Positions 19,859-28,862 of a DNA stretch of 64,000 nt are shown in pieces. Numbering within the stretch: position 1 is the first letter of the stretch; every line of letters begins with the position of its first letter. Both the position numbers and the translations under genes were made by a program. The notes below the pieces were generated by a model. It searched no databases. It was not told the origin of the DNA and worked only from the letters and a program-made list of their open reading frames with translations. This DNA comes from JBMNGG01 sp050949705. GTDB lineage: Bacteria > Bacillota > Thermosediminibacteria > Thermosediminibacterales > Tepidanaerobacteraceae. The DNA is taken from contig JBMNGG010000021.1 of the NCBI GenBank assembly GCA_050949705.1, forward strand, positions 67,385 to 131,384, written 5' to 3'.

Positions 19859-20199
19859 AGTCTGTTGATGTGTACTCTTTATTAGGAATCACGCAAAAAG
19901 CAAAAAAACTAATATCAGGGCAAAACAGCGTTGAGCATGCTATCAATACTAGTAAAGTTTATTTAATAATTGTTGCAGAAGATACTGCTGAAAATACAAG
20001 AAAACGAATGGAGAAGTTAAGTTTAAGAAAAAATATACCTATATTTTTTTGGGGTCAATCTGATAAAATTGGTAAGGCAATTGGTAAAGAACGAAGAAAG
20101 GTGATAGGAATTATTGATAAAGGTATTGCCAAAGCAATCTATAAACGTTTAAATTATTTAATGGGGGTGGGGGATATTGGCAAAATTACGCGTATATGA
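19855..20199 (+). CDS. ylxQ: L7Ae-family ribosomal protein YlxQ
   Basis: K-turn RNA-binding protein of the L7Ae/L30e fold, 114 residues. LLGITQKAKKLISGQ and VYLIIVAEDTAENT match the fold's first helix and central strand. Members between ylxR and infB are a Firmicute hallmark; the precise RNA target is not settled. The last 23 bases overlap infB. Confidence 0.9.
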   Translation: MKSVDVYSLLGITQKAKKLISGQNSVEHAINTSKVYLIIVAEDTAENTRKRMEKLSLRKNIPIFFWGQSDKIGKAIGKERRKVIGIIDKGIAKAIYKRLNYLMGVGDIGKITRI

Positions 20200-22174
20200 A
20201 TTGGCCAAGCAAGTAGGAATATCAAGTAAAAAGTTACTTACGATTCTAAAAGATTTAGATATAAGTGTAAAAAATCACATGAGTACTATCGACAAAGATA
20301 CAGCAAAATTAGTAGTAGATTTAATTGAAGAAGAATCAGGAAAAGCGGCGAATAAGACAAAGGAAATTAATGACATTAATAAAAAACAGCCTGAGGAAAA
20401 GGAACCCATACAAAAAATTGAAGAAAAAAGAAAAATAATCACCATTCCTTCCAAAATCAGTGTAAAAGATTTAGGTAATCATATGGGTGTGGAACCAGTA
20501 AAAGTGATAAAAAAGCTCATGGATTTTGGTTTAATGGTAAACATAAATGCAGAAATAGATTTTGATTCCGCCAAAAAACTTGCGGGCGAGTTTGGATATG
20601 ATGTAACAAACCAAGAAGTAAAGGACAAAGGTTTACTAGAAAAGGAAGAACTTGACGATCCAAATGATTTAAAACCTCGTCCCCCTGTAGTTACGGTTAT
20701 GGGCCATGTAGATCACGGGAAAACATCTCTATTAGATGCAATTAGAGAAACAAATGTAACAAATCAGGAAGCTGGTGGCATTACTCAACATATTGGAGCA
20801 TCTGAAGTGGAAATAAATGGCAACAAAGTTATTTTTTTAGATACTCCAGGTCATGAAGCTTTTACTACGATGCGTGCTAGAGGAGCAAAAGTGACAGATA
20901 TAGCTATCTTGGTTGTAGCGGCAGATGATGGTGTGATGCCTCAAACTGTGGAAGCTATAAACCATGCCAAAGCTGCTGGTGTTCCGATTATAGTTGCAGT
21001 AAACAAAATAGATAAACCAACTGCAAATCCCGAAAGGGTAAAACAGCAATTAGCAGAGTATGATTTAATTTCGGAAGAGTGGGGCGGAGATACGATTTTT
21101 GTGAATGTTTCTGCTAAGGCCAAGACAGGCATCGAGCAGCTCTTAGAAATGGTACTATTAGTTGCTGAAATGGCTGAACTAAAAGCAAATAGTAATTGCA
21201 AAGCCCGAGGTGTCATTATTGAAGCTAAGTTAGACAAAGGGCGTGGTCCTATTGCTACTGTTTTGGTACAACGAGGAACATTAAAGGTTGGCAATGGTAT
21301 AGTTGCTGGTACAGCTTACGGAAAAGTTAGAGCGTTGTTTAATTCCTATGGAAAAAGAATAAAATCAGCAGGTCCTTCCATACCGGTAGAAGTTTTAGGT
21401 CTGTCGGAAGTGCCTATAGCAGGAGATATTTTATATGCGGTTTCTAGTGATAAAGAAGCAAAAGCAATTTCAGAGGAACAAAAAAATATCCAAAAGGAAT
21501 CAGAGTTTACTACTGCTAACCGAATTTCATTAAATAAATTGTTTGAAAGGCTTCAAAAAGGCGAAGTGAAAGACTTGAACCTGATAATAAAGGCTGATGT
21601 CCAAGGTTCTATAGAAGCACTGAAGCAATCTTTAGAAAAATGCTCAACGGATGAGGTTCAGGTAAAAATAATTCATGGCGGTGTTGGAGCAATAAATGAA
21701 AGTGACGTCATGCTGGCTTCGGCTTCAGATGCAATAATCATTGGTTTTAACGTAAGACCGGATTCTAATGCAAAAAAAATGGCTGAAAAAGAACATATTG
21801 ATATTCGAACATATAGAATTATTTACGATGTAGTTGATGATATGAAATCGGCGATGAAGGGAATGCTTGAACCGGAATATGAGGAAGTAGTTCTTGGGCA
21901 AGCAGAAGTTAGAGCATTATTTAAAGTTCCTTCAATTGGAACGGTAGCAGGATGTTTCGTAACTGAAGGTAAAATTACTCGTAATTCTCAAATACGTGTA
22001 GTAAGGCAAGGGATTGTAGTTCATGAAGGCAAAATAGCTTCATTAAAACGATTCAAAGAAGATGTAAGAGAAGTGATGAGTGGTTATGAGTGTGGTATTG
22101 GTTTAGAAAAATATAATGACATTAAAGAACAAGATGTTTTTGAAGCGTTTATAAATAGACCAATAGAGCGATAG
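20177..22174 (+). CDS. infB: Translation initiation factor IF-2
   Basis: GTPase that brings initiator tRNA to the 30S subunit. 665 residues, a short form. Two IF2-N repeats occupy the N-terminal part (RVYELAKQVGISSKKLL, then ISVKDLGNHMGV). The G domain has GHVDHGKT (176-183), DTPGHEAF and NKID. Domains II to IV follow, ending in the initiator-tRNA-binding region (YECGIGLEKYNDI). TTG start behind a GGGGG-rich ribosome site located inside ylxQ. Confidence 0.97.
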   Translation: MAKLRVYELAKQVGISSKKLLTILKDLDISVKNHMSTIDKDTAKLVVDLIEEESGKAANKTKEINDINKKQPEEKEPIQKIEEKRKIITIPSKISVKDLGNHMGVEPVKVIKKLMDFGLMVNINAEIDFDSAKKLAGEFGYDVTNQEVKDKGLLEKEELDDPNDLKPRPPVVTVMGHVDHGKTSLLDAIRETNVTNQEAGGITQHIGASEVEINGNKVIFLDTPGHEAFTTMRARGAKVTDIAILVVAADDGVMPQTVEAINHAKAAGVPIIVAVNKIDKPTANPERVKQQLAEYDLISEEWGGDTIFVNVSAKAKTGIEQLLEMVLLVAEMAELKANSNCKARGVIIEAKLDKGRGPIATVLVQRGTLKVGNGIVAGTAYGKVRALFNSYGKRIKSAGPSIPVEVLGLSEVPIAGDILYAVSSDKEAKAISEEQKNIQKESEFTTANRISLNKLFERLQKGEVKDLNLIIKADVQGSIEALKQSLEKCSTDEVQVKIIHGGVGAINESDVMLASASDAIIIGFNVRPDSNAKKMAEKEHIDIRTYRIIYDVVDDMKSAMKGMLEPEYEEVVLGQAEVRALFKVPSIGTVAGCFVTEGKITRNSQIRVVRQGIVVHEGKIASLKRFKEDVREVMSGYECGIGLEKYNDIKEQDVFEAFINRPIER

Positions 22175-22196
22175 TATCGGCTGAGGTGAATAACAA

Positions 22197-22565
22197 TTGG
22201 ATTTTTCACGAAGTGAGAGAGTGGCTGAAGAAATAAAGAAAAATGTCAGTTATATTATTAACAATAATTTAAAAGATCCCCGTATTAACGGATTAATATC
22301 CGTTACAGGCGTCACAGTAACGAGAGACCTCCGAAATGCAAAAATATTTTTAAGCCTTTACGGTGATAAGACAAAACAAAATGATGTTTTCGAGGCAATA
22401 AAGAATGCCAAGGGCTTTATTAGGAGAGAACTAGCCAGCATGGTTAGAATGAGATATATACCTGAGTTATCTTTTAAATTAGATGATTCTATTGAATATG
22501 GAATACAGATTAATAAACTTCTAGACAAAGTTAAAAATCAGCAACGAGAGAATGAGGGCAATTAA
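22197..22565 (+). CDS. rbfA: Ribosome-binding factor A
   Basis: Late 30S maturation factor with a KH-like fold. 122 residues, with RVAEEIKKNVSYIINN, SVTGVTVTRDLRNAKIFLS and RMRYIPELSFKLDDSIEYG typical of the family. TTG start preceded by GGCTGAGGTG. It lies 22 bases after infB and is directly followed by nrnA. Confidence 0.95.
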   Translation: MDFSRSERVAEEIKKNVSYIINNNLKDPRINGLISVTGVTVTRDLRNAKIFLSLYGDKTKQNDVFEAIKNAKGFIRRELASMVRMRYIPELSFKLDDSIEYGIQINKLLDKVKNQQRENEGN

Positions 22566-22566
22566 A

Positions 22567-23535
22567 ATGGACTTTAGCATTTTTAAAGATGTTGTTGATA
22601 AAAATAATAGTTTTATGATTACTTCGCATATAGGCCCTGATGGAGATAGTATCGGTTCTGTTTTGGCAATGACCTTGGCATTATTAAAAATGGGCAAGGA
22701 GGCAGTGCCGGTTATTAATGATGAGATTCCACAAAAATATAGATTTTTGCCTGGTGCTAATCTTATTTCTAAAGACACATTGGCAAAATATGATGTTGTA
22801 ATAGCATTAGATTCTGGAGATGTTGAAAGATTAGGTTTTCAAAAGGGTTTAAGTGAATATGGCAGATATATAATTAACATAGACCATCATAAGAGTAACA
22901 CCAAATACGGCGATTTCAATTTAGTTGATTCCGATGCTTCCTCTGTAGGTGAAATGATTTATAAATTGTTAGATGGCAAAGTTGAGATAGACTATGATAT
23001 TGCGCTTAGCTTATTTACATCAATCGTTACAGATACAGGATCTATGAGATATTCCAATACTACTTCTTCTTCTCTAAAGATTTTGGCACATTTAATTGAT
23101 AAAGGTGTAAAACCAGATTATATTAGCCGCCAAGTTTTTGAAAAAAGAAGTATAAATTCAATATCATTATTAAAATTGGCTCTGGAATCTTTAGAAATAT
23201 CATCTAACGGTAAACTTGCTAGTATCTGTATTACAAAAAAAATGATGGAAGATACTGGAGCTAAGGAAGAAGATACAGACGGAATAATTAATTATGCTAG
23301 AGAAATAGAAGGTGTAGAAGTAGCTGTGCTATTTAAAGAAAATGAATCCTTTATTAAAGTAGGTTTTAGATCCAATGAATGGGTTGATGTTAGTATAATT
23401 GCAGAGCAATTCCAAGGTGGTGGACATCCTAGAGCAGCAGGTTGCAATATCAAGCTTCCTTTAACAACTGCTCGCAAGATTGTTTTAGACACTGTAATAA
23501 AACATATGGGGGAGTCTAATGAACGGAATTATTAA
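22567..23535 (+). CDS. nrnA: DHH/DHHA1 phosphoesterase, NrnA-like oligoribonuclease and pAp phosphatase
   Basis: Manganese enzyme that degrades short RNA oligomers and 3'-phosphoadenosine-5'-phosphate. About 322 residues. SHIGPDGDSIGS near the N-terminus and the DHH of NIDHHKSNT build the metal site; the C-terminal DHHA1 domain ends in GGGHPRAAGC. An ATG at 22567 fits better than the upstream GTG-like frame start. It overlaps truB by 17 bases; the rbfA-nrnA-truB-ribF order is conserved. Confidence 0.94.
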   Translation: MDFSIFKDVVDKNNSFMITSHIGPDGDSIGSVLAMTLALLKMGKEAVPVINDEIPQKYRFLPGANLISKDTLAKYDVVIALDSGDVERLGFQKGLSEYGRYIINIDHHKSNTKYGDFNLVDSDASSVGEMIYKLLDGKVEIDYDIALSLFTSIVTDTGSMRYSNTTSSSLKILAHLIDKGVKPDYISRQVFEKRSINSISLLKLALESLEISSNGKLASICITKKMMEDTGAKEEDTDGIINYAREIEGVEVAVLFKENESFIKVGFRSNEWVDVSIIAEQFQGGGHPRAAGCNIKLPLTTARKIVLDTVIKHMGESNERNY

Positions 23536-24412
23536 TGTTTTAAAACCACCGGGAATGACATCTCATGATGTAATTAACTTCTTAAGACGCTTATTAATGA
23601 TTAAAAAGATTGGTCATAGTGGAACATTAGATCCCGCTGCTGCAGGGGTTTTACCTACTTTTGTTGGTAGGGCAACAAAGGCTATTGAATTTTTCATAGA
23701 GGATGATAAAGAATATATAGCTGAAATAGCTTTAGGAATTACTACAGATACTGGAGATTATGAGGGGCAGATTGTTAATACTTGTTCAAAAAAAATAGAT
23801 AGATTACAACTTGAAGATATTCTTAAAGAGTTTGTAGGTGAAATTAAGCAAATTCCACCTATGTTTTCATCTGTACGTTATAAAGGGAAAAAGCTTTATG
23901 AATTAGCGCGGAAGGGAATTTCGGTTGAGAGAAAGCCTAGAAAGGTAAAAATAATATCTTTAAATTTACTTGATTATGATACAAATAAAGCTATTATAAA
24001 GGTTAAATGTTCGAAAGGTACTTATATAAGAACCCTTTGTGAAGATATAGGCAACAGGCTAGGTGTTGGTGCATGTCTTTCATGTCTTATAAGGACTCGT
24101 TCAGGGCCATTTTCTATAGAAAAGTCATTCACACTTGAAGAAATTAAAGACAATGTGTCAAATGACAAATTAAAAAATGCTTTGATTTCTGTTGACAGTT
24201 GTTTAGAAGATATGCCGGCGGTACGATTAAATTGTCGAGAAAATGAAAGCTTTTTTGCGAAAGGCAAATTTTTACCAGGTGATTATAATTATTTAAACAA
24301 TCTTATAGGACAATATGTGAAAGTATATAATTTCGATAGATTTGTGGGTATAGCAGCTATAGAAAAAAATCAAGATAAAATTACATTAAGATTACGCAAA
24401 TCTTTTTTTTAG
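23519..24412 (+). CDS. truB: tRNA pseudouridine synthase B
   Basis: Converts U55 of tRNAs to pseudouridine. 297 residues. Catalytic Asp lies in GHSGTLDPAAAGVLP; PPMFSSVRYKGKKLYELAR and KCSKGTYIRTLCEDIG are the other TruB signatures. A C-terminal extension after about residue 240 resembles the short PUA-like tail. ATG start with GGGGG upstream, inside nrnA. Confidence 0.96.
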   Translation: MNGIINVLKPPGMTSHDVINFLRRLLMIKKIGHSGTLDPAAAGVLPTFVGRATKAIEFFIEDDKEYIAEIALGITTDTGDYEGQIVNTCSKKIDRLQLEDILKEFVGEIKQIPPMFSSVRYKGKKLYELARKGISVERKPRKVKIISLNLLDYDTNKAIIKVKCSKGTYIRTLCEDIGNRLGVGACLSCLIRTRSGPFSIEKSFTLEEIKDNVSNDKLKNALISVDSCLEDMPAVRLNCRENESFFAKGKFLPGDYNYLNNLIGQYVKVYNFDRFVGIAAIEKNQDKITLRLRKSFF

Positions 24413-24424
24413 GTTGAGGAAAAT

Positions 24425-25342
24425 ATGAAGACTTATTACGATTTATCACATTTAGAAATGTTAAATTATACTGTTTGTGGCCTTGGAAACTTTGATGGTG
24501 TTCACTTAGGCCATCAAAAACTAATTAATAAACTGTTATGTTGTTCAAAAAAAGAGTCAATTGATTCACTAATTTTTACATTTAATCCCCATCCTTCAAA
24601 GATACTTTATCCAAATAAAAGTGATTCACTAATACTTACACCAAAGCAAAAAGAGAAAATAATACAATCTTACGGTATTGATCATCTAGTTTTTGCTCCT
24701 TTTACGCGACAGTTTTCCCAGATAGACTACAAAAGCTTTATTTATGATATATTAATAAAAAAATGTCGAGCAAAGATTGTAGTTGTTGGGTTTAATTATA
24801 CATTTGGCTTTAAAGGAGAAGGAAATGCTAAAGGGTTAAAAGAAGTTTGCAGTAAGGAAGGTATTAAGACAGTTATTATTCCACCAGTTACTTATAAAGG
24901 GGAATTACCCAGCAGTTCTTATATTCGTAAGCTTATACAAAATGGTAATGTGAGGAAAGCTTCAGACTTTATGGGGAGACCATTTACTATTGAAGGTATA
25001 GTAGTTCATGGAGAAGGTTTAGGGAAAAAAATGGGATTTCCAACAGCAAATATATCTTTTGAACAAGATATCATACTGCCCGCATGTGGAGTTTATGCCG
25101 TTTTTGTTTCTTGGCAAGGCAATTTATATAAAGGTATAGCAAATTTAGGAATAAAGCCGACTTTTGGTGGAAATGAAATAAAGTTGGAAGTCCATTTGTT
25201 TGATTTTGATAATAACTTATATGGTCATGAACTTGAAATACATTTTATTGACAACTTAAGATCGGAAGTTAAATTTCATACTGCTGAAGACCTAATAAGA
25301 CAAGTTCAAAAAGATTTTACACGTGCAAAAAAAATATTATAG
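24425..25342 (+). CDS. ribF: Bifunctional riboflavin kinase/FAD synthetase
   Basis: Makes FMN and then FAD. 305 residues. The N-terminal nucleotidyltransferase domain has GNFDGVHLGHQ and SSSYIRKLIQNG, and the C-terminal riboflavin kinase domain (from about 185) has GRPFTIEGIVVHG and the GFPTANI loop. It lies 12 bases after truB. No FMN riboswitch is visible upstream, which fits its place inside a housekeeping operon. Confidence 0.96.
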   Translation: MKTYYDLSHLEMLNYTVCGLGNFDGVHLGHQKLINKLLCCSKKESIDSLIFTFNPHPSKILYPNKSDSLILTPKQKEKIIQSYGIDHLVFAPFTRQFSQIDYKSFIYDILIKKCRAKIVVVGFNYTFGFKGEGNAKGLKEVCSKEGIKTVIIPPVTYKGELPSSSYIRKLIQNGNVRKASDFMGRPFTIEGIVVHGEGLGKKMGFPTANISFEQDIILPACGVYAVFVSWQGNLYKGIANLGIKPTFGGNEIKLEVHLFDFDNNLYGHELEIHFIDNLRSEVKFHTAEDLIRQVQKDFTRAKKIL

Positions 25343-25398
25343 GTGATTTAAATTTACTTTTTTACTGTGTTATGATAAAATTTAACATGATAAATGAA

Positions 25399-25447
25399 CC
25401 CTTGCTCGGTTAATTGAATTCTCCGACGATTTACTGGGCAATTGGGG
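25399..25447 (+). promoter_or_regulatory. Probable rpsO 5' leader structure
   Basis: TTGCTCGGTTAA (25402-25413) can pair with TTTACTGGGCAA (25430-25441) over 12 positions with G-U pairs. CCC (25399-25401) and the GGGG after 25443 extend the stem. The apical part contains CTCCGACG. S15 represses its own mRNA through leader structures in several bacteria; this stem lies about 30 bases before the rpsO ribosome site. Leader function is inferred. Confidence 0.5.
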
Positions 25448-25475
25448 ATTTTCTAAAATAAGGAGGTGAAATATC

Positions 25476-25745
25476 TTGGCATTGCTTAAAGAAACAAAAC
25501 AGACAATTATTGAAGAATATAAAATTCATGAAAATGATACAGGTTCTCCTGAAGTACAAATAGCCATGCTAACAAAAAGGATTAACCAGTTGACAGAGCA
25601 TTTAAAGTTACACAAAAAAGACCATCATTCTCGAAGAGGTTTACTCAAAATGGTAGGTAATCGACGTGCCTTATTAAACTACTTGAAGAAAACCGATATT
25701 AATCGTTACAAGAGTCTTATCGAAAAATTAGAGTTAAGAAAATAA
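25476..25745 (+). CDS. rpsO: 30S ribosomal protein S15
   Basis: Primary 16S rRNA-binding protein of the platform. 89 residues, with TGSPEVQIAMLTKRI, HHSRRGLLKMVGNRRALLNYL and the usual basic C-terminus. TTG start behind a strong AAGGAGGTG. It is followed by a strong terminator and then pnp, the classic rpsO-pnp pair. Confidence 0.98.
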   Translation: MALLKETKQTIIEEYKIHENDTGSPEVQIAMLTKRINQLTEHLKLHKKDHHSRRGLLKMVGNRRALLNYLKKTDINRYKSLIEKLELRK

Positions 25746-25771
25746 AAAGCGGGGTTTCCCCGCTTTTATTT
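25745..25771 (+). terminator. Intrinsic terminator after rpsO
   Basis: AAAAGCGGGG (25745-25754) pairs perfectly with CCCCGCTTTT (25758-25767) around TTT. It separates rpsO from pnp, so pnp needs read-through or its own start signal. Confidence 0.88.
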
Positions 25772-25881
25772 ACATAAAATAGTGTTTTTCTTATTTGTCT
25801 TTATAAAAAGAGGAAATACTAATTTTGGTGTAGAAATAAAAAATATTATTAAAAAAATCGAAAATAAAGGAGGATTATTTT

Positions 25882-27981
25882 TTGTTACAATTTAAAACTG
25901 AGATAGCTGGTCGCAATATGATTATAGAAACAGGAAAAATAGCTCAACAGGCTAACGGTTCTGTCGTAATACGATATGGAGATACTGTGTTGTTGGTAAC
26001 TGCTACTGCATCAAAAAAACCACGAGAGGGTGTGGATTTTTTACCACTAACAATTGATTATGAAGAGAGGCTATATGCAGTAGGCAAGATTCCTGGTGGT
26101 TTTATAAAGAGGGAAGGTAAACCTAGTGAAAAAGCAATTCTATCTGCTCGGGTTATTGATAGACCTTTAAGACCATTATTCCCCAAAGGTTTTAGAAATG
26201 ATGTCCAAGTTGTATCGACAGTATTGTCGGTAGACCAAGATAATACTCCTGATATTGCTGCTATTAATGGTGCATCATGTGCTTTATGTATATCAGACAT
26301 ACCTTTTGCAGGACCAGTGGGGGCAGTATCTGTTGGTTTAATTGATGGCAAATTTGTTATCAATCCCACAGTATCTGAGAGCGAAAAAAGTCGTTTAAAT
26401 CTTATTGTTGCAGGTACAAAAGAAGCTGTTCTTATGGTTGAAGCAGGTGCTGATGAAGTGTCAGAAGATGAAATGCTAAAGGCAATTTTATTTGGGCATG
26501 AAGAAATAAAAAAAATAGTAGAATTCCAGGAAGATATAATAAAACAAGTAGGTAAAACTAAAATGGAATTTACCGAGGAAACTGTTGATAGTGAAATAGA
26601 AAAGGCAGTTCGTGAATTTGCTACAAATAAAATGTCTGAAGCTATTAGAACATATGAAAAGCTCGAACGTGAAGCTTTAATAGATAAAGTAAAAGAAGAC
26701 ACACTTATGCATTTTCAAGATGTTTTTCCGGATAGTGAAAAGGAAATAGCTGAAGTTTTATATGATATTCTGAAAGAAGAAGTAAGGAAGATGATTTCAT
26801 ATGAAGGAATTAGGCCGGATGGCAGGTCCCATGATGAAATAAGACCGATTTCATGTGAAGTTGGGATTTTACCCAGAACTCATGGTTCGGGACTTTTTAC
26901 CAGAGGCCAAACGCAAGCACTTACAGTTGCAACACTGGGTGCTTTAGGTGATGTGCAGATTTTGGATGGTTTAGGAATAGAGGAATCGAAAAGATATATG
27001 CATCATTATAATTTTCCACCATATAGTACGGGAGAAACAAAAGTTCTTCGAGGTCCAGGACGCAGAGAAATTGGTCACGGTGCCTTAGCTGAAAGGGCTC
27101 TCGAACCAATGATACCTTCAGAAGAGGATTTTCCATATACTATCAGATTGGTATCTGAGATTCTCAGCTCTAATGGTTCTAGCTCTATGGCTAGCGTTTG
27201 TGGATCTACATTGGCATTGATGGATGCTGGCGTACCTATAAAAGCTCCTGTTTCCGGCATAGCAATGGGACTAATTAAGGAAGAAGACAAAGTAACAATT
27301 CTAACTGATATTCAGGGAATGGAAGATTTCTTAGGCGATATGGATTTCAAAGTCGCAGGAACTAGAAACGGCATTACAGCAATACAAATGGATATAAAAA
27401 TAAATGGAATTGATGAAAAAATTCTCGAAAGTGCTTTGAAACAGGCGAGGGAAGGTCGTTTATTTATTTTAGATAAAATGCTGTCGGTAATATCTGAACC
27501 AAACGACGAACTATCTCCTTACGCCCCAAGAATTCTAACTATTACGATAGACCCTGAAAAAATTAGAGATATTATTGGTCCTGGAGGAAAGACTATTAAT
27601 AAGATAATTTCAGAAACAAACACAAAAATCGATATTGAAGATGATGGTAGAGTATATATAGCAGCTCCCGATGAATCTCTGGGTAGAAAGGCTCTTGAAA
27701 TTATTAAAAAACTCACCCAGAATGTAGAAGTGGGGAAAACGTACATTGGGAAGGTGTTACGTATAACAAATTTTGGAGCTTTTGCTGAGATATTACCTGG
27801 CAGAGAAGGTTTGATTCATATTTCAAAACTCTCTAAGGAAAGAGTAAGAAAGGTGGAAGATGTAGTAAAAATAGGTGACGAAATACTTGTTAAAGTCACT
27901 GATATTGATAAACAAGGCAGGATTAATTTATCACATAAAGATGCACTTAGCGATTCCAATACAAAGCATAATGAAGCATAA
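25882..27981 (+). CDS. pnp: Polynucleotide phosphorylase
   Basis: Phosphorolytic 3'-5' exoribonuclease of mRNA turnover. 699 residues, normal. Two RNase PH cores (first 1-215, second from about 310 with GIRPDGR and FTRGQTQ), a helical linker between, then KH (GPGGKTINKII) and S1 (VGKVLRITNFGAFAEILPGREGLIHIS) domains. The TTG start follows AAGGAGG. Ends at a strong terminator. Confidence 0.97.
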   Translation: MLQFKTEIAGRNMIIETGKIAQQANGSVVIRYGDTVLLVTATASKKPREGVDFLPLTIDYEERLYAVGKIPGGFIKREGKPSEKAILSARVIDRPLRPLFPKGFRNDVQVVSTVLSVDQDNTPDIAAINGASCALCISDIPFAGPVGAVSVGLIDGKFVINPTVSESEKSRLNLIVAGTKEAVLMVEAGADEVSEDEMLKAILFGHEEIKKIVEFQEDIIKQVGKTKMEFTEETVDSEIEKAVREFATNKMSEAIRTYEKLEREALIDKVKEDTLMHFQDVFPDSEKEIAEVLYDILKEEVRKMISYEGIRPDGRSHDEIRPISCEVGILPRTHGSGLFTRGQTQALTVATLGALGDVQILDGLGIEESKRYMHHYNFPPYSTGETKVLRGPGRREIGHGALAERALEPMIPSEEDFPYTIRLVSEILSSNGSSSMASVCGSTLALMDAGVPIKAPVSGIAMGLIKEEDKVTILTDIQGMEDFLGDMDFKVAGTRNGITAIQMDIKINGIDEKILESALKQAREGRLFILDKMLSVISEPNDELSPYAPRILTITIDPEKIRDIIGPGGKTINKIISETNTKIDIEDDGRVYIAAPDESLGRKALEIIKKLTQNVEVGKTYIGKVLRITNFGAFAEILPGREGLIHISKLSKERVRKVEDVVKIGDEILVKVTDIDKQGRINLSHKDALSDSNTKHNEA

Positions 27982-28010
27982 ACCGACCATATCGGTTTAT
28001 GTTTTTTATT
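27977..28010 (+). terminator. Intrinsic terminator after pnp
   Basis: CATAAACCGA (27977-27986) pairs perfectly with TCGGTTTATG (27992-28001), followed by TTTTTT. It closes the rimP-to-pnp block. Confidence 0.88.
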
Positions 28011-28038
28011 GTTTATTTATGTCATAAAATATATATAT

Positions 28039-28070
28039 TTAAATATTATTTAGTTAGAAATAATATTTAA
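28039..28070 (+). repeat. 13-base perfect inverted repeat ahead of the deacetylase gene
   Basis: TTAAATATTATTT (28039-28051) and AAATAATATTTAA (28058-28070) are exact reverse complements around AGTTAG. The right arm touches the ribosome site AAGGATGG, so it may be an operator or an mRNA hairpin that hides that site. Confidence 0.5.
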
Positions 28071-28084
28071 GGATGGGATATTTT

Positions 28085-28798
28085 ATGACATTCTATACTT
28101 TTAAAATATCTAAAAAGATATTAACCTTTTTTGTGTTTTTTCTAGTTATGACAGCATGGGTATTAATTAAAATTCCTCCATATGACATGGAGACTTTCAG
28201 CAAGGCAAAACCTATTTATGAAGGTAGAAAAGATAAAAAAATAATGGCTTTTACTTGTAATGTAGCATGGGGTAATGAATACATTCCTCAACTACTAAAT
28301 GTGTTCAAAGAAAGAAAAATTAAAGCTACATTTTTTTTAGAAGGTAGATGGGCTGAAAATTATCCTGAACTAGTAAAGCTAATACATGATCATGAACATG
28401 AGATAGGTAATCATGGTTACAGTCATGCTCACCATGCAAATCTTTCTTATGAAGAGAACTTAAATGAAATAAAAAAAGCTGAGCAAGTTATTAAAAATAT
28501 AACAGGTAAAAAGACAGTACTGTTTGCACCTCCATACGGAGAATATTCGGAATTGACACTAAAAGCTGTTAAATCATCAGATTATCAATTGATAATGTGG
28601 ACAATAGATACTATAGATTGGAAGAAACCTGGGGTAGAATATATAGTTAACAAGATTTTAGACAATGCCGGAAATGGGAAAATTGTACTTATGCATCCCA
28701 CTGAGGATACAGTTAGAGCAATACCAACAGTAATTGATAATTTAAAGCGACAAGGATATAAAATAACTACGGTTGGGGAGTTGTTGTCAGTAAAGTAA
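28085..28798 (+). CDS. Polysaccharide deacetylase family protein, YlxY/PdaB-like
   Basis: Membrane-anchored NodB-type protein of about 237 residues, with one N-terminal hydrophobic helix (about 15-33) and the catalytic domain outside the membrane. The metal-binding HGYSHAHH motif and the APPYG motif are present. The first motif, normally containing the catalytic Asp pair, reads FTCNVAWGNE, so the Asp positions are changed. YlxY, which follows pnp in Bacillus, matches by position. AAGGATGGG fits the ATG at 28085 (an ATG at 28073 overlaps it). Enzyme activity is uncertain. Confidence 0.83.
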   Translation: MTFYTFKISKKILTFFVFFLVMTAWVLIKIPPYDMETFSKAKPIYEGRKDKKIMAFTCNVAWGNEYIPQLLNVFKERKIKATFFLEGRWAENYPELVKLIHDHEHEIGNHGYSHAHHANLSYEENLNEIKKAEQVIKNITGKKTVLFAPPYGEYSELTLKAVKSSDYQLIMWTIDTIDWKKPGVEYIVNKILDNAGNGKIVLMHPTEDTVRAIPTVIDNLKRQGYKITTVGELLSVK

Positions 28799-28801
28799 AA
28801 G

Positions 28802-28830
28802 TTGAAATATAGACATATTTAATGTATACT
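28802..28830 (+). promoter_or_regulatory. Sigma-A-type promoter for alr
   Basis: TTGAAA (28802-28807), a 17-base spacer and TATACT (28825-28830), starting 4 bases after the deacetylase stop and 33 bases before the alr ATG. Confidence 0.72.
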
Positions 28831-28862
28831 TTATCTGATGACTAATAGGAAGGTAAACAAGA

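Noticed and set aside
26058..26702. Antisense open frame of 214 codons opposite pnp
   Set aside because: The + strand here is the first RNase PH core of PNPase; the reverse frame has serine-rich, low-complexity content and no ribosome site.
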